This document shows, piece by piece, positions 1 to 9,516 of a stretch of 64,000 bases of DNA. Where the stretch lies: assembly GCF_007860185.1 (NCBI RefSeq), contig NZ_SJPY01000001.1, forward strand, positions 1,139,132 to 1,203,131. The letters are read 5' to 3'. Source of the stretch: Novipirellula aureliae (GTDB taxonomy: Bacteria > Planctomycetota > Planctomycetia > Pirellulales > Pirellulaceae). A program made the translations under genes and the position numbers. Each line of letters opens with the position of its first letter. Position 1 is the stretch's first letter. Below the pieces are notes generated by a model that was not told the DNA's origin, ran no database searches, and saw only the letters and a program-made list of their open reading frames with translations.

Positions 1-1130
1 TCAGTCATGGAAAACCAAAGCGGGTTGAAAAAGACCCGAATAGTTTAACCGGACACTATCTCGCCGGACGGAAACGCATTCCGATCCCAGCTGAACGACG
101 CAAGCCAAAACGATCGCAATGGCTGACGCTATCCGATGTGCAAACCCATAATCTAAAAAAAGTGACCGCAAGATTTCCGCTCGGGTTATTGGTCGGTATT
201 AGCGGTGTATCGGGCAGTGGTAAAAGTTCGCTCGTCAACGATACACTCGCTCCTGCCCTGGCAGCTCATCTTGGTTTGCAAGCGGATGCACCGGGGCCGT
301 TTACGAAAATGACAGGCGCCGAACAGATCGATAAGATGATCGTGATCGATCAGTCACCTATCGGCCGAAGCCCACGAAGTTGTCCCGCAACCTACAGTGG
401 CGTTCTCGACGAAATCCGCAAGGTTTTCGCAAAGACTCGCGAGGCAAAAACTCGCGGGTTTACCACCAGCCGGTTCTCGTTCAATGCGGCGGCAGGTCGC
501 TGCGAGCTTTGTAAAGGCCTGGGGGTCGAACGAATCGAAATGAACTTTTTGAGTGACTTGTTTGTTACTTGCACACGCTGTGGTGGCAAACGATTCAATC
601 GACAAACGCTGCAAGTCCGCTTTAAGGGAGCTTCGATTGCAGACGTGTTGGCGATGAGCATTGACGATGCCGCATCGTTCTTTGAGAACGTGCCACGAAT
701 CGAGCGGCAACTTCACTCGCTACAATCGGTTGGACTTGGCTACGTCCATCTGGGACAATCGAGCACAACGCTTAGTGGTGGCGAAGCCCAGCGGATCAAA
801 CTGGGGACCGAACTCGCGCGAGTATCCACGGGGCGAACATTGTACTTGCTCGATGAACCAACGACGGGACTTCATTTTCAAGACATCGAGCGATTGGTAA
901 ATGTACTCAATCAACTCGTCGATGCGGGCAACACGGTCCTCGTTATCGAGCACCAATTCGACTTGCTGGCAGCCTGTGATTGGATCATCGACCTGGGACC
1001 TACCGGTGGAGTGGAAGGAGGCCAGATTGTTGGCACGGGATCGCCGGAGCAACTCGCCAATGATCCGACCACGGCCACTGGCAAATACCTCCAACAAACG
1101 CTTGGTCGATTTTCTCACACTTCGTCCTGA
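1..1130 (+). CDS. uvrA: UvrA excinuclease ATPase, C-terminal part (5' end outside window)
   Basis: This is the carboxy-terminal third of UvrA, the DNA-damage recognition ATPase of nucleotide excision repair. The reading frame is open from base 3, so the gene enters from the left. The visible part starts with the SLTGHYL segment, then the second P-loop region (SGSGKSS), the DQSPIGRSPRS segment, a zinc-finger with CELC and CTRC pairs, the ABC signature LSGGEAQRIKL and the Walker B LYLLDEPTTGLH followed by a switch histidine (VIEHQ). All catalytic motifs of the second ABC module are present. The stop is TGA at 1128-1130. Planctomycete UvrA proteins can be unusually long, but this cannot be judged from the fragment. 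Confidence 0.95.
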   Translation, partial: SHGKPKRVEKDPNSLTGHYLAGRKRIPIPAERRKPKRSQWLTLSDVQTHNLKKVTARFPLGLLVGISGVSGSGKSSLVNDTLAPALAAHLGLQADAPGPFTKMTGAEQIDKMIVIDQSPIGRSPRSCPATYSGVLDEIRKVFAKTREAKTRGFTTSRFSFNAAAGRCELCKGLGVERIEMNFLSDLFVTCTRCGGKRFNRQTLQVRFKGASIADVLAMSIDDAASFFENVPRIERQLHSLQSVGLGYVHLGQSSTTLSGGEAQRIKLGTELARVSTGRTLYLLDEPTTGLHFQDIERLVNVLNQLVDAGNTVLVIEHQFDLLAACDWIIDLGPTGGVEGGQIVGTGSPEQLANDPTTATGKYLQQTLGRFSHTSS

Positions 1131-1261
1131 TCGTCCGCTGGTCGACTTCCGATCGACTCGGACTCACTGTCAATCTTGGGCGGATCAATGACGGATTCGA
1201 TGCCTTGAGAGAAGCCTTGATAGATTTCGCGGACAAATCCAATGTCCGTATGCGGATACGC

Positions 1262-1303
1262 CGGCGCGGATACGTCGGCGCGGATACGCGGGCGCGGATA
1301 CCA
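1262..1303. repeat. 14-bp tandem repeat, three units
   Basis: Three head-to-tail 14-bp units share the core GGCGCGGATAC (starts at about 1262, 1276 and 1290), with a partial unit just before them. They lie in the 207-bp gap between uvrA and the next gene and directly precede its ribosome-binding region. No function is evident. Confidence 0.75.
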
Positions 1304-1337
1304 AGGTGGCTTATCTTCGTAGCATGGAGATGCTAGA

Positions 1338-2570
1338 TTGCAATTCATGAGTGCCTCCAATCTCGAACCGAAACCCGAACGCGCTCTGATCGAGATTGGG
1401 GTCATCGTTGCCGGGCCCCTCGACTTCGTCGATTCACGAGCAATCAAGTTGGCGGTGGAACAAGCCGACGATCGGCTGAGCGAACTGTTTCCCGAATTTC
1501 ACTTTGATTTCTTTGAAAACCGACGTCCTGAATTGATGGGAGCTGGACGAGTCGAACCGAGCTTGCTGCTACGTCAAGCGGTGGAGGAGCGTGATGCCAA
1601 GCATTGGGATTTTGCGTTTGTATTGACAGCCGCCGAGTTGATCGGCAACTACTCACCCTATTGTTTCGCCGCCCTCAGTCGTCCACTTGATGCGGCGGTG
1701 ATCTCGATGTCGTTGATTGATCCACAAGCCTTGGGGGTCGAAGTCAATTCGACGGAACGAATTGAGCGAATTGCCCGCCGCTTGAGCCGGCTGATGCTAC
1801 ATAGCCTTGGCCATTTATCAGGGCTTCCCAAAAGCGATCATCCAAATGATTTACTATACCACCCGCCCAATGCAGCCGCTCTCGATTTGATGGCGGGTCT
1901 CGATTCAGAGAACTTGGAGCGGCAACGCAGCGCATTGGCTGAAATCGCTGACCAGCGTCTCGAAGAACGTTTTGGCAAACGGAAGCTAGGTGCGGTCAAC
2001 TTTATCCTGCGAGCCGTTTGGATTAATCGACGCGAAATCTACCAAGCCGTCTTTGCGGCGCGTCCATGGGAATTTCCAAAACGACTGAGCCGTTTAACGA
2101 TCGCGTCGTTTTCAACGCTGGCAATTTTGCTGCTAACCGCGGAGGCCTGGGATTTGGCATTGGCCCAAGGAACGGTCCGTGTCATGGCGTTGGTCGCCGT
2201 TTCACTGGTCGCGACCACGGCCTACGTCGTCGCCCGCCAACAATTGCTCATTCGCCGTGGCACTCGCCGTACCGAACAATCCGTGATGACCAGTGCATCG
2301 GCAATCGGCACCGTTTTCGTCGGCATGTTGACAACTTGGTTGACGTTGGTTGTCGTTGGTTTGTGCTTGGCACACTTGCTCTTTCCGTCTCAGTTAATTG
2401 CGACCTGGGCCGCGTCAAGTTTTGAACAACCGCGAGAACTTGGTTCGACGACCCGCCCCCAAATGGCATTCTTCTGTTCCTCGCTGGCCCTTCTTATTGG
2501 TTCGCTCGGTGCCAGTTTCGAATCGCAATATTACTTTCGCCATATCATCTTCGTCGATGAAGAGATTTAG
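1338..2570 (+). CDS. Membrane protein with degenerate metzincin-like motif, function unknown
   Basis: Not recognised as a named family. The first roughly 240 residues look like a soluble domain. They contain LMLHSLGHLSGL followed by a nearby Asp, which resembles the HExxHxxG zinc site of archaemetzincin-type peptidases but has Ser where the catalytic Glu should be and no third His at the expected place. The last 160 residues hold about four hydrophobic segments (roughly 250-268, 280-297, 320-350 and 380-397). A TTG start at 1338 has GGAG at 1326-1329 with 8-nt spacing; the ATG at 1347 is the alternative. It may be an inactive protease relative anchored in the membrane, which is inference from the motif only. 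Confidence 0.7.
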   Translation: MQFMSASNLEPKPERALIEIGVIVAGPLDFVDSRAIKLAVEQADDRLSELFPEFHFDFFENRRPELMGAGRVEPSLLLRQAVEERDAKHWDFAFVLTAAELIGNYSPYCFAALSRPLDAAVISMSLIDPQALGVEVNSTERIERIARRLSRLMLHSLGHLSGLPKSDHPNDLLYHPPNAAALDLMAGLDSENLERQRSALAEIADQRLEERFGKRKLGAVNFILRAVWINRREIYQAVFAARPWEFPKRLSRLTIASFSTLAILLLTAEAWDLALAQGTVRVMALVAVSLVATTAYVVARQQLLIRRGTRRTEQSVMTSASAIGTVFVGMLTTWLTLVVVGLCLAHLLFPSQLIATWAASSFEQPRELGSTTRPQMAFFCSSLALLIGSLGASFESQYYFRHIIFVDEEI

Positions 2571-2587
2571 GTCGGGCCGTAGCCAAC

Positions 2588-2652
2588 CTCGCCAGAGATG
2601 GGACGCCATCCAATACACCGACCCAATCTCTGCGAGATCGGCCTCTGGCGAG
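2588..2652 (+). terminator. Inverted repeat downstream of the membrane protein gene
   Basis: Perfect 10-base arms CTCGCCAGAG (2588-2597) and CTCTGGCGAG (2643-2652), with further pairing inside (AGAGATGGG against CCCAATCTCT). It starts 17 bases after the upstream stop codon. There is no U-run, so a terminator role is only suggested. Confidence 0.4.
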
Positions 2653-2740
2653 ATCGGCAGACGATAGAGCATGGCACGAGGTTTGCACCTCAGCACCCGC
2701 GTCGCTGAACCATCAAACGCTTTCCCCACTCGAGGATCGA

Positions 2741-3091
2741 ATGACTCCAACCAATCCCCAAATCGAAAAACAGCTCAATGAACTGGCCAATCTATGTTGT
2801 GAAACGCTCGATGGAGACGAGGCGGGACTGAACGCACGTAGCAAGCCGATCCTCAAGGCTTTGCTGATGAGCGGCTACGTTCGCAAACAAGGAAATAACC
2901 TGCGATCCGAAGTCGAATCGAGAGCGAAATCTCGATGCCGTGATGCCGCGATGCACCGCGGCGGTGCCCTGTCGGGAATTACCAGGAAACTACAACAACA
3001 ATTCGATGACTTGGTGCGATTCGAATCTCAACAGCCAACCGATCAGACCGACGCAAAGGCTGCCAATATCAGTTCAGCGACCGACGCATAA
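2741..3091 (+). CDS. Small hypothetical protein (116 aa)
   Basis: Not recognised. It encodes a soluble, polar protein of 116 residues with a Cys pair near residue 19 (LCCETL), a basic middle (SRAKSRCRDAAMHRGG) and a helical C-terminal half (GITRKLQQQFDDLVRF). There is no signal peptide or membrane segment. The ATG at 2741 is preceded by GAGGA at about 2732-2736, which supports translation. The next gene is convergent, 61 bases beyond its stop. Confidence 0.6.
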   Translation: MTPTNPQIEKQLNELANLCCETLDGDEAGLNARSKPILKALLMSGYVRKQGNNLRSEVESRAKSRCRDAAMHRGGALSGITRKLQQQFDDLVRFESQQPTDQTDAKAANISSATDA

Positions 3092-3152
3092 GGTCGTCAA
3101 GAAAACAGCTGCACCTTTTTGACTTCTTCGATCAATGCAATGGAAACCGAAA

Positions 3153-4493
3153 CTACTGTTTCGAATACTTCCGATTGAACAATTCAGGGTCAAACGGGTT
3201 GCCAACTTGAGGTAGTCGTGCGGGCTGTCGTTGCGGAGCGTCCAGGGAGTTTCCGACCGCGCCTTCAGTTTCCTCCTCCCGCTGCATCTGCGACCCTTCC
3301 CGCTGTATCTGCGAATTGTCTTCACCCGATGCGTCAACTCGAGAGGTGTCGAGTTCCATGGTATTGCCAAGATCTGCGAATTGGCCTAACGACTGAGCAT
3401 CCATCTCGGCAATCTCTTGAACTTCACTGCGCAAATGCTGGGTCGTCCTTCCGACGGACGCGATCCATTTTTGCAGGGCATCTGCGGTCGTCTTGCGGCG
3501 ATTCGCTGCGGCGTGAGGATCGATCTCCGTTTGCTCGTCGCCATGAGCGACCGCAGCTTTTGTCAATATCGTACTCTCCGATGGCGAAGCCAGGTCAACC
3601 TGTGCAAGCGTCGCTTTCAGGTTCTCCTTGGTCATGCGGGCGGTCGCACGTTGCCCCGTCGCAGGCGTCGTCAGACGCCAAGTTCCACCGGATGACGCGT
3701 TCCAATGGTTGTGGCATTGACCACAATGGCTGATCAGTAAAGGTTGTACGTAGCGAGCAAAATCCGATAGTCCAGTCGATGATTCAACCACGGCATCGTA
3801 CACGTTTGAAGCATGCGTCGATGTGGATCTCTCGGCCGCAGGTTGTTGAATTTCAGCCGGGACCACTTCCTTGGCGTTGGTTACCGCGTTCTGCGTTTGC
3901 TTGGCCGTGTCACGCAAGCGTTTCTCTAAACGCTGAGCTTCCCGATGCTCTGGCGCAACGGCGTACACTTCGATGAGTTCAAGTGCTGCGAGATCAAATA
4001 ATTCGTATCGCAGACACCAGCGAATGTCTTCGATGCGAGCCTGTAGCAGCGTTTGCTGATCATACTTTGATCGTTGGTTCACACGATACGTGTAGAGATC
4101 GCGAACGGAAGCGGCCCAACAGGCGACATCGGTTCGAGACAACCTGATCTCGGAGTGGTCCTCGCGAGCGATGACAACAAACTCGCCGAGCTGACTCGCG
4201 GTTCCGAAAAGAACATTTCCGTTCTTCAGCAGTACGCACGGTTGAGGCCGATTCGGCTCGGGTGTTTCAGGTTCCGTCGCTTCGGTCTGGCCCGACTTCG
4301 AAATACCCTGCTGCGAAATTTGCGGCCCTTGCAACTTTTGCTTTTCTTCCGGCTCGAAATTCGTCTTCGCGTTGACAATACGCAGCACCGACGGTTCGCC
4401 ACAAAAGGCGACGCCGAAAAGGCATATCATTATCAGCAATCCAAAAGGAATGGTTGCTCGTCGAAAAAGTCGGTTGCACATAGCACTGGACAT
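3153..4493 (-). CDS. Secreted planctomycete protein with a CxxCH heme-type motif
   Basis: A 446-residue protein with an N-terminal signal sequence (hydrophobic stretch FGLLIMICLFGVAFC after RRAT). Around residues 85-110 is a segment of the type VLLKNGNVLFGTASQ. Near residue 257 is FARYVQPLLISHCGQCHNHW, with the CGQCH motif of c-type heme attachment embedded in the context typical of planctomycete cytochrome-C-like domains. The C-terminal third is polar and low in complexity. Heme attachment outside the cytoplasm is inferred from motif plus signal peptide; no other redox domain is seen. It is the third gene of a minus-strand run after msrB and the pyroglutamyl peptidase, 60 bases after the latter. 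Confidence 0.7.
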   Translation of the reverse strand: MSSAMCNRLFRRATIPFGLLIMICLFGVAFCGEPSVLRIVNAKTNFEPEEKQKLQGPQISQQGISKSGQTEATEPETPEPNRPQPCVLLKNGNVLFGTASQLGEFVVIAREDHSEIRLSRTDVACWAASVRDLYTYRVNQRSKYDQQTLLQARIEDIRWCLRYELFDLAALELIEVYAVAPEHREAQRLEKRLRDTAKQTQNAVTNAKEVVPAEIQQPAAERSTSTHASNVYDAVVESSTGLSDFARYVQPLLISHCGQCHNHWNASSGGTWRLTTPATGQRATARMTKENLKATLAQVDLASPSESTILTKAAVAHGDEQTEIDPHAAANRRKTTADALQKWIASVGRTTQHLRSEVQEIAEMDAQSLGQFADLGNTMELDTSRVDASGEDNSQIQREGSQMQREEETEGAVGNSLDAPQRQPARLPQVGNPFDPELFNRKYSKQ

Positions 4494-4553
4494 ACCAGCA
4501 ATCGATCGAGCAAGTCAACCTCGTTCGCCAACACTCAATCACCGGTCGCCGGG

Positions 4554-5132
4554 CTAGCTTGATCGAAGTTTCTCGATCATTAACGCCAATGCCGCGCTAA
4601 CCATTTGTGTGCTCATGCTAGCCAATTTTCCGCTATCTTTTGCCGCTTGGGACGGCGCCAGCGGTAGATGAACAAATACGCTTTTTGTCTTCATCCCGAA
4701 GGTGGACGCGTAATGCTGGCTCAAATACAAGGCAGCATTACAGAGATAAGTTCCGGCATGATGTGAAACTTCGCACGGAATGCCAGCATCGACGAGCGTT
4801 TTTTGGCTCTCGTCCAGTGGCAGCGCCGATCGGTAGGCGGCAGGTGAATTGGCTAGCAATTCGGTACCATCACTACGGATATTCAAACCGATCGCTTCGA
4901 GTTTAATGAGAGTTGATCCGGGCGATTGGCCAAGATGGATCGCTAAATCGTAGTTTTCCTGCAGATCCGCTCGAAGTTTTTGGCTCATCTCCGTCAACTC
5001 GACTGGATAGCGGCGTGTGACCAATTCAGCTGACCCGTCGTACCAACGTGTCAATTCGATCAAGGCCATCCAACTACTGTTTTCAGGCCATCGATCGTAA
5101 GGTTCAAATGCCGTTAGCAGTACGCGAGTCAC
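4554..5132 (-). CDS. pcp: Pyroglutamyl-peptidase I (peptidase family C15)
   Basis: Removes N-terminal pyroglutamate from peptides in the cytoplasm. The 192-residue length is close to the family norm (about 200-215). It opens with VLLTAFEPYDRWPENSS, corresponding to the family's TGFEPF start. The catalytic Glu lies in KLEAIGLNI, the Cys in AGTYLCNAALY and the His in SVFVHLPL, so the C15 triad appears complete. The start is GTG at 5132, chosen because it gives the family's usual N-terminus. It lies between msrB and the CxxCH protein gene on the same strand. Confidence 0.85.
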   Translation of the reverse strand: MTRVLLTAFEPYDRWPENSSWMALIELTRWYDGSAELVTRRYPVELTEMSQKLRADLQENYDLAIHLGQSPGSTLIKLEAIGLNIRSDGTELLANSPAAYRSALPLDESQKTLVDAGIPCEVSHHAGTYLCNAALYLSQHYASTFGMKTKSVFVHLPLAPSQAAKDSGKLASMSTQMVSAALALMIEKLRSS

Positions 5133-5236
5133 AAATAGAATCCAATGGGAAGCCTAACGGCAAGAAATGAGAAGTTTCCCAAGCATAGCTCAAAAAAAAG
5201 GGAAGGCTAGATTTTTGTTGCACGCTCGCCTTTGGC

Positions 5237-5911
5237 TCATTTGGTTTTGAGCTCGGTGGCCGTTTTCGATTTCTCCACTACTGCTTTTGCTGGATTGACG
5301 ATCATCGGTGGCAGCTCCTTCCCTTCGGGAACAAACCGCATCGAAATCGAGTTGACGCAGTGCCGAGTGTTTTTCGGGGTGAACCGTTCTCCTTCGAACA
5401 CGTGGCCCAGGTGGCCCTCACAATTGTGGCATACGATCTCAATTCGACGTCCATCCGCGTCCAAATGTCGATCGACTCGGCCATCGATTTCATCGTCAAA
5501 ACTAGGCCAACCACAATGACTCTCAAATTTGGTATCCGATGTGTACAGCGGTGCATTGCATTGTCGGCAAATATAGGTTCCCGGATCCTTTTGGGTTGTA
5601 TATTCACCGATCCCCGGTCGCTCGGTACCTTTACCGAGGATGACGCGAGCTTCCGCCCTGGTCAAAGTGTTGTATTTAGGTTTCTTTGCAGTGCTCATTC
5701 GGGAACCTTGTCGTTGGGTTACTGTTACTGATCGTTGGGTTGTTTGTTGTCGCACCGTATTTTTAGCGGGTGCCTGTGACGTTTGATCCGTGGCAACGCT
5801 AGCATTCTCGCCAGCTGGTAAAACCGTATCGGGCGAATCGGCAAACGAGAAGTTACTCAGCAGCATCGATGGGCTGCACAGCAGAGCCAAAAGGAAGTTG
5901 TGATATCGCAA
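5237..5911 (-). CDS. msrB: Exported peptide-methionine (R)-S-oxide reductase
   Basis: Reduces the R-epimer of methionine sulfoxide in proteins. The C-terminal 135 residues form a full MsrB domain: YICRQC and VCHNC zinc pairs, [15 protein letters not shown] and the catalytic Cys in [11 protein letters not shown]. About 85 residues precede it, starting with a signal-like segment ([20 protein letters not shown]) and a Thr/Gln-rich linker, so the enzyme is probably exported. The TTG at 5911 is preceded on the minus strand by AGGAG (5919-5923) with 7-nt spacing. An upstream TTG at 5938 lacks such a site and would put ten polar residues before the signal peptide. Confidence 0.88.
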   Translation of the reverse strand: MRYHNFLLALLCSPSMLLSNFSFADSPDTVLPAGENASVATDQTSQAPAKNTVRQQTTQRSVTVTQRQGSRMSTAKKPKYNTLTRAEARVILGKGTERPGIGEYTTQKDPGTYICRQCNAPLYTSDTKFESHCGWPSFDDEIDGRVDRHLDADGRRIEIVCHNCEGHLGHVFEGERFTPKNTRHCVNSISMRFVPEGKELPPMIVNPAKAVVEKSKTATELKTK

Positions 5912-6090
5912 TAGATTGCTCCTGTTTCGGGTTTTCAAGTGATGGGATCAGCCGGCAAGAGATTGTCGGCTTGAGCCGCTCTGATATATTCTAGCGGCTT
6001 CATCAAGTCCCATGCCAATGGATGCACAAATTCAGGTAGAATTGGAGGGGACAAAGCTATTATTTTCTCGACTCTTAGGAAATTTAATCA

Positions 6091-8082
6091 ATGACGGACG
6101 CGAATTCCGGACAAATGGGTGCTGGTCAAACGGATTCTGGCCAAATCGACAACGTACTCATCGAAGATCGATTGTTCCTGCCGCCTGCCGAGTTTACCAA
6201 AAAAGCAGTCTTTTCGACACAACAGCAGTACGAGGAGATGTACGAGCGGGCGAAGAACGAGCCAGATGGGTTCTGGAAGGAAGAGGCGGAGGAGCATTTG
6301 CATTGGTTTGAACCCTTTGGCGAAGTGTGCCAATGGAACGCACGGCATGTCCAGTGGTTCGTTGGCGGAAAAACAAATGCGAGCTACAATTGTTTGGACC
6401 GAAACATTGATGCGGGGCGTGGCGATCGAACGGCGATCATCTGGGAAGGCGAGCCCGGCGATGAGCGAACCTTGACCTACAACGAGCTTCGCCACGAGGT
6501 CTGCAAATGCGCCGCTGGCCTCAAGCAACTTGGCGTTTCGGCTGGCGATGTCGTTAGTATCTACATGCCGATGACGCCTGAGTTGGCGATTGCCATGTTG
6601 GCGTGTGCCCGGATCGGTGCCATTCACTCCGTTATCTTCGCTGGATTTAGTGCGGAATCGATTGCAGACCGCAACAACGATGCCAATGCCAAGCTGATGA
6701 TTACCGCCGACGGACTGTACCGACGCGGTAAGGTTTTGCCGCTCAAGCAAACCGTCGATGAAGCCCTGGCAAAGTCGCCTACCGTTGAGCACTGTTTAGT
6801 CCTCCGCCGTGTCAACGACGAGAGCGTCTCCATGACCGAACCACGGGACGTTTGGTGGCACGATGTCGTCGATCCCCAGTCGGGTGAGCTGGCCGCGACC
6901 CCGCTCGACAGCGAAGCACCGCTGTTCATCCTCTACACCTCGGGTAGTACCGGAAAACCGAAAGGCATTCTACACACCACCGCTGGCTACAACCTATGGG
7001 CTAAGCGAACGTTCGAATGGGTCTTCGATCATCGCGACGACGATATCTATTGGTGTACCGCCGATTGCGGGTGGATTACTGGCCATAGCTATATCGTGTA
7101 CGGACCCTTGTCCGCAGGAGCGACCTGCCTGATGTACGAGGGAGCACCCAACTATCCTGCCGAGGATCGATTCTGGGATCTAGTCGAAAAGCACAAAGTC
7201 ACGATTCTTTACACAGCGCCAACGGCCGTTCGAGCGTTCATCAAGTGGGGGGACCAACATGTCGATAAGCATGACCTGTCGAGTCTGCGGTTACTCGGCA
7301 GCGTTGGCGAGGGTATCAACCCCGAGGCGTGGATGTGGTATCACAAGAAGATCGGTGCCGAGCGGTGTCCAATCGTCGACACTTGGTGGCAAACGGAAAC
7401 GGGCGGTATCATGATGAGTCCGCTGCCTGGGATCACGGCAACCAAGCCCGGCTCCTGCACCCGTCCGCTACCAGGTGTCGTGCCGATCATCGTGGATGAA
7501 ACGGGCTCCGAGGTACACGACCATCACGGTGGCATGCTGTGTATCGACAAACCTTGGCCAGGAATGCTGCGAGGAATCTGGGGCGACGAACAACGCTTCA
7601 TCCAGCAGTACTGGGCCAGTGTTCCGGGCAAGTACCTGACAGGCGACAATGCGCGGCGAGACAAGGATGGGTACTACTGGATCATGGGCCGCATCGACGA
7701 TGTGATCAATGTCTCGGGGCATCGGCTTAGCACGATCGAGGTCGAAAGCGCCTTGGTCAGTCATGAAGCGGTTTGTGAAGCGGCCGTCGTCGGACGCCCG
7801 GACGAGTTGAAAGGACAAGCGATTGCAGCATTCGTCAGTGTCCGCGACCGGGAACCGAACGACGAACTGCGCCAGGAGCTATTGATGCACGTCCGCAAAC
7901 AGATTGGAGCACTAGCTCAACCCGATGATTTGCGGTTTACGGCAACACTTCCGAAAACACGAAGTGGTAAAATCATGCGGCGTCTTTTAAGAGACATCGC
8001 CTCAGGCAAAGAGATCGCAGGGGATACATCAACACTCGAGGATTTATCGGTCCTCGCAAAGCTTCGCGAAGAAGAGAGCTAA
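6091..8082 (+). CDS. acsA: Acetyl-CoA synthetase
   Basis: Activates acetate to acetyl-CoA via acetyl-AMP. The length of 663 residues fits the family (about 650). It has the AMP-binding P-loop motif [12 protein letters not shown], the [10 protein letters not shown] motif, the hinge [16 protein letters not shown] and the C-terminal catalytic, acetylation-regulated Lys in [14 protein letters not shown]. The ATG at 6091 has TTAGGA about 11 bases upstream. It is transcribed alone, divergent from msrB. The N-terminus carries a Gly/Gln/Asp-rich stretch of about 20 residues not needed for the fold. Confidence 0.96.
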   Translation: MTDANSGQMGAGQTDSGQIDNVLIEDRLFLPPAEFTKKAVFSTQQQYEEMYERAKNEPDGFWKEEAEEHLHWFEPFGEVCQWNARHVQWFVGGKTNASYNCLDRNIDAGRGDRTAIIWEGEPGDERTLTYNELRHEVCKCAAGLKQLGVSAGDVVSIYMPMTPELAIAMLACARIGAIHSVIFAGFSAESIADRNNDANAKLMITADGLYRRGKVLPLKQTVDEALAKSPTVEHCLVLRRVNDESVSMTEPRDVWWHDVVDPQSGELAATPLDSEAPLFILYTSGSTGKPKGILHTTAGYNLWAKRTFEWVFDHRDDDIYWCTADCGWITGHSYIVYGPLSAGATCLMYEGAPNYPAEDRFWDLVEKHKVTILYTAPTAVRAFIKWGDQHVDKHDLSSLRLLGSVGEGINPEAWMWYHKKIGAERCPIVDTWWQTETGGIMMSPLPGITATKPGSCTRPLPGVVPIIVDETGSEVHDHHGGMLCIDKPWPGMLRGIWGDEQRFIQQYWASVPGKYLTGDNARRDKDGYYWIMGRIDDVINVSGHRLSTIEVESALVSHEAVCEAAVVGRPDELKGQAIAAFVSVRDREPNDELRQELLMHVRKQIGALAQPDDLRFTATLPKTRSGKIMRRLLRDIASGKEIAGDTSTLEDLSVLAKLREEES

Positions 8083-8209
8083 GCAAAATCGTTCCATGCA
8101 GTTTGGGACTCTGTGGCGAAACCACGGTGGGTTTTGCCCCAGACACCCGTCCGAATGGCGTGAATGCTTTCGTGGTGAAAGTCGTGAAGGGACGACCGAA
8201 ATGCTGGTC

Positions 8210-8701
8210 TTACTCGCTAGCAACAAACCGTCCAAGATCGATCTCGGGATAGCCGTCGTAAAAACGGCGTATCCAATGGCGGCCAGCCCAATCTTCGAGA
8301 TGCGGTTGCCAACCACATCGACGCAGAAACCGGTCGCTAATCGAACCGTTGCTGATGTGTGCGACAATTGCCAATGCGCCACGAAGCCGAGCGATTTCGC
8401 TGAGAATCTCTAGCGATCCGATAAACGATTGGTATCCAGCACTCTTGCCCGCATGCACATAATCGAGAGTCAAAAAGGCAGGCATCCCGAGCGGCTGATG
8501 ATAGTCAAGATAACATGTGTCATTGCGCATGCGGCCATGCTTTGCCTGCCACCAAACCTTGGCGATCGAAGGACGTGATGCCATCAAACGATGCTCGACA
8601 CTCACCAATCGTCCGGATTGCATACGAATACGCCCACAACGCCAACGGCGAAGTTGGTTTGCACCGGTTGTCAGGTTCGTAACGGTTCCAATAGTTAGCA
8701 T
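8210..8701 (-). CDS. Conserved-looking hypothetical protein (163 aa)
   Basis: Not recognised with confidence. The C-terminal half (ISDRFLRRCGWQPH then GRHWIRRFYDGYP) has the look of the last strands of a GNAT acetyltransferase fold, and the middle (FLTLDYVHAGKSAGYQSFIG) is a compact hydrophobic core. The acetyl-CoA pyrophosphate loop is not evident, so enzymatic function is not claimed. The ATG at 8701 gives 163 residues; internal Met codons are possible starts. It is convergent with acsA, 127 bases apart. Confidence 0.6.
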   Translation of the reverse strand: MLTIGTVTNLTTGANQLRRWRCGRIRMQSGRLVSVEHRLMASRPSIAKVWWQAKHGRMRNDTCYLDYHQPLGMPAFLTLDYVHAGKSAGYQSFIGSLEILSEIARLRGALAIVAHISNGSISDRFLRRCGWQPHLEDWAGRHWIRRFYDGYPEIDLGRFVASE

Positions 8702-8798
8702 CAGAGAACAGACAGTATCTTGCGGTAGGTATCAGACGATTCATCTAAAACCTAGCACACAGAAATCCCCGTAGCGAAACTCGCCAAGCGTTTCAGAG

Positions 8799-9218
8799 TC
8801 ACCGAGAGTTGGACCTGAACTCCGGTTGTCCGGCTTTCCGGCGGATCCAATTCATGGATGCCATGACTGGTTTTTGGCGTACGATCAAACGTTCAATTTG
8901 ATACTTGCCGGGAAAGTCCATGAGCGATAGGCCGATCAGAATGCTCAAGATTCCTTGGCCGGGTAGAACGAGCATTGCGATTCCCATAAACACAAACACG
9001 ATGCCACTAAAATTTTTCAATATCATCCAGCCATAGTAGAGTCCAGGCCCATGAGGGGCGAATCGTGACCGATGACGCCTTGAATGCAGAAAATAGTCCA
9101 CTGGCAAGCGAACGATGATTGCCGGAATGGCCATTAGTGACGCAAGGAACATCACGACCGAAACCGCGACCATCCACCAAACCCATTGGTCATGAAGCAG
9201 TGCTATGGAGGCGGTCAT
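8799..9218 (-). CDS. Small integral membrane protein, PGPGW-like family
   Basis: 139 residues with three hydrophobic segments (about 12-38, 67-85 and 87-100). The segment VLPGQGILSILIGLSLM matches the pattern of the PGPGW transmembrane family, whose hallmark turn Pro-Gly-x-Gly lies between two helices; here the last residue is Ile rather than Trp. The family's role is unknown. A basic loop (HSRRHRSRF) and a basic tail suggest cytoplasmic ends. It is separate from the neighbouring genes. Confidence 0.65.
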   Translation of the reverse strand: MTASIALLHDQWVWWMVAVSVVMFLASLMAIPAIIVRLPVDYFLHSRRHRSRFAPHGPGLYYGWMILKNFSGIVFVFMGIAMLVLPGQGILSILIGLSLMDFPGKYQIERLIVRQKPVMASMNWIRRKAGQPEFRSNSR

Positions 9219-9368
9219 CGTCAGCCAATAAAGAGGAAGTGGATCTACCGACCACCCAAGAAAATCAAACGCTATAGCGAAGTCTAATCAACAATCCGCA
9301 ACCCGAGTTCAAAAAAATGCGATCGGCTTTTCTTGAGTGTTGCGGTTGTCATTGTGGGACGACATTTC

Positions 9369-9511
9369 GCGTCTCGGAGAGACACGGTAGCTGTTTGAGG
9401 AAGGGATTTCGCGTCTCGGAGAGACGCGGCTACTGTTTGTAGAAGGGGGTTCGCGTCTCGGAGAGACGCGGTGGCTGTTTGAGGAAGGGATTTCGCGTCT
9501 CGGAGAGACGC
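9369..9511. repeat. Array of four 42-bp units with a palindromic core, at the 3' end of sthA
   Basis: Four copies of the palindromic core GCGTCTCGGAGAGACGC start at 9369, 9411, 9453 and 9495, exactly 42 bases apart. The first copy ends in ACAC instead of ACGC. Intervening sequence is also conserved (GGCTACTGTTTG and AGGAAGGGATTT types). The last unit runs into the sthA stop codon region (stop at 9517-9519). The same core builds the 39-bp array between nqrA and nqrB. Confidence 0.9.
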
Positions 9512-9516
9512 GGCTA

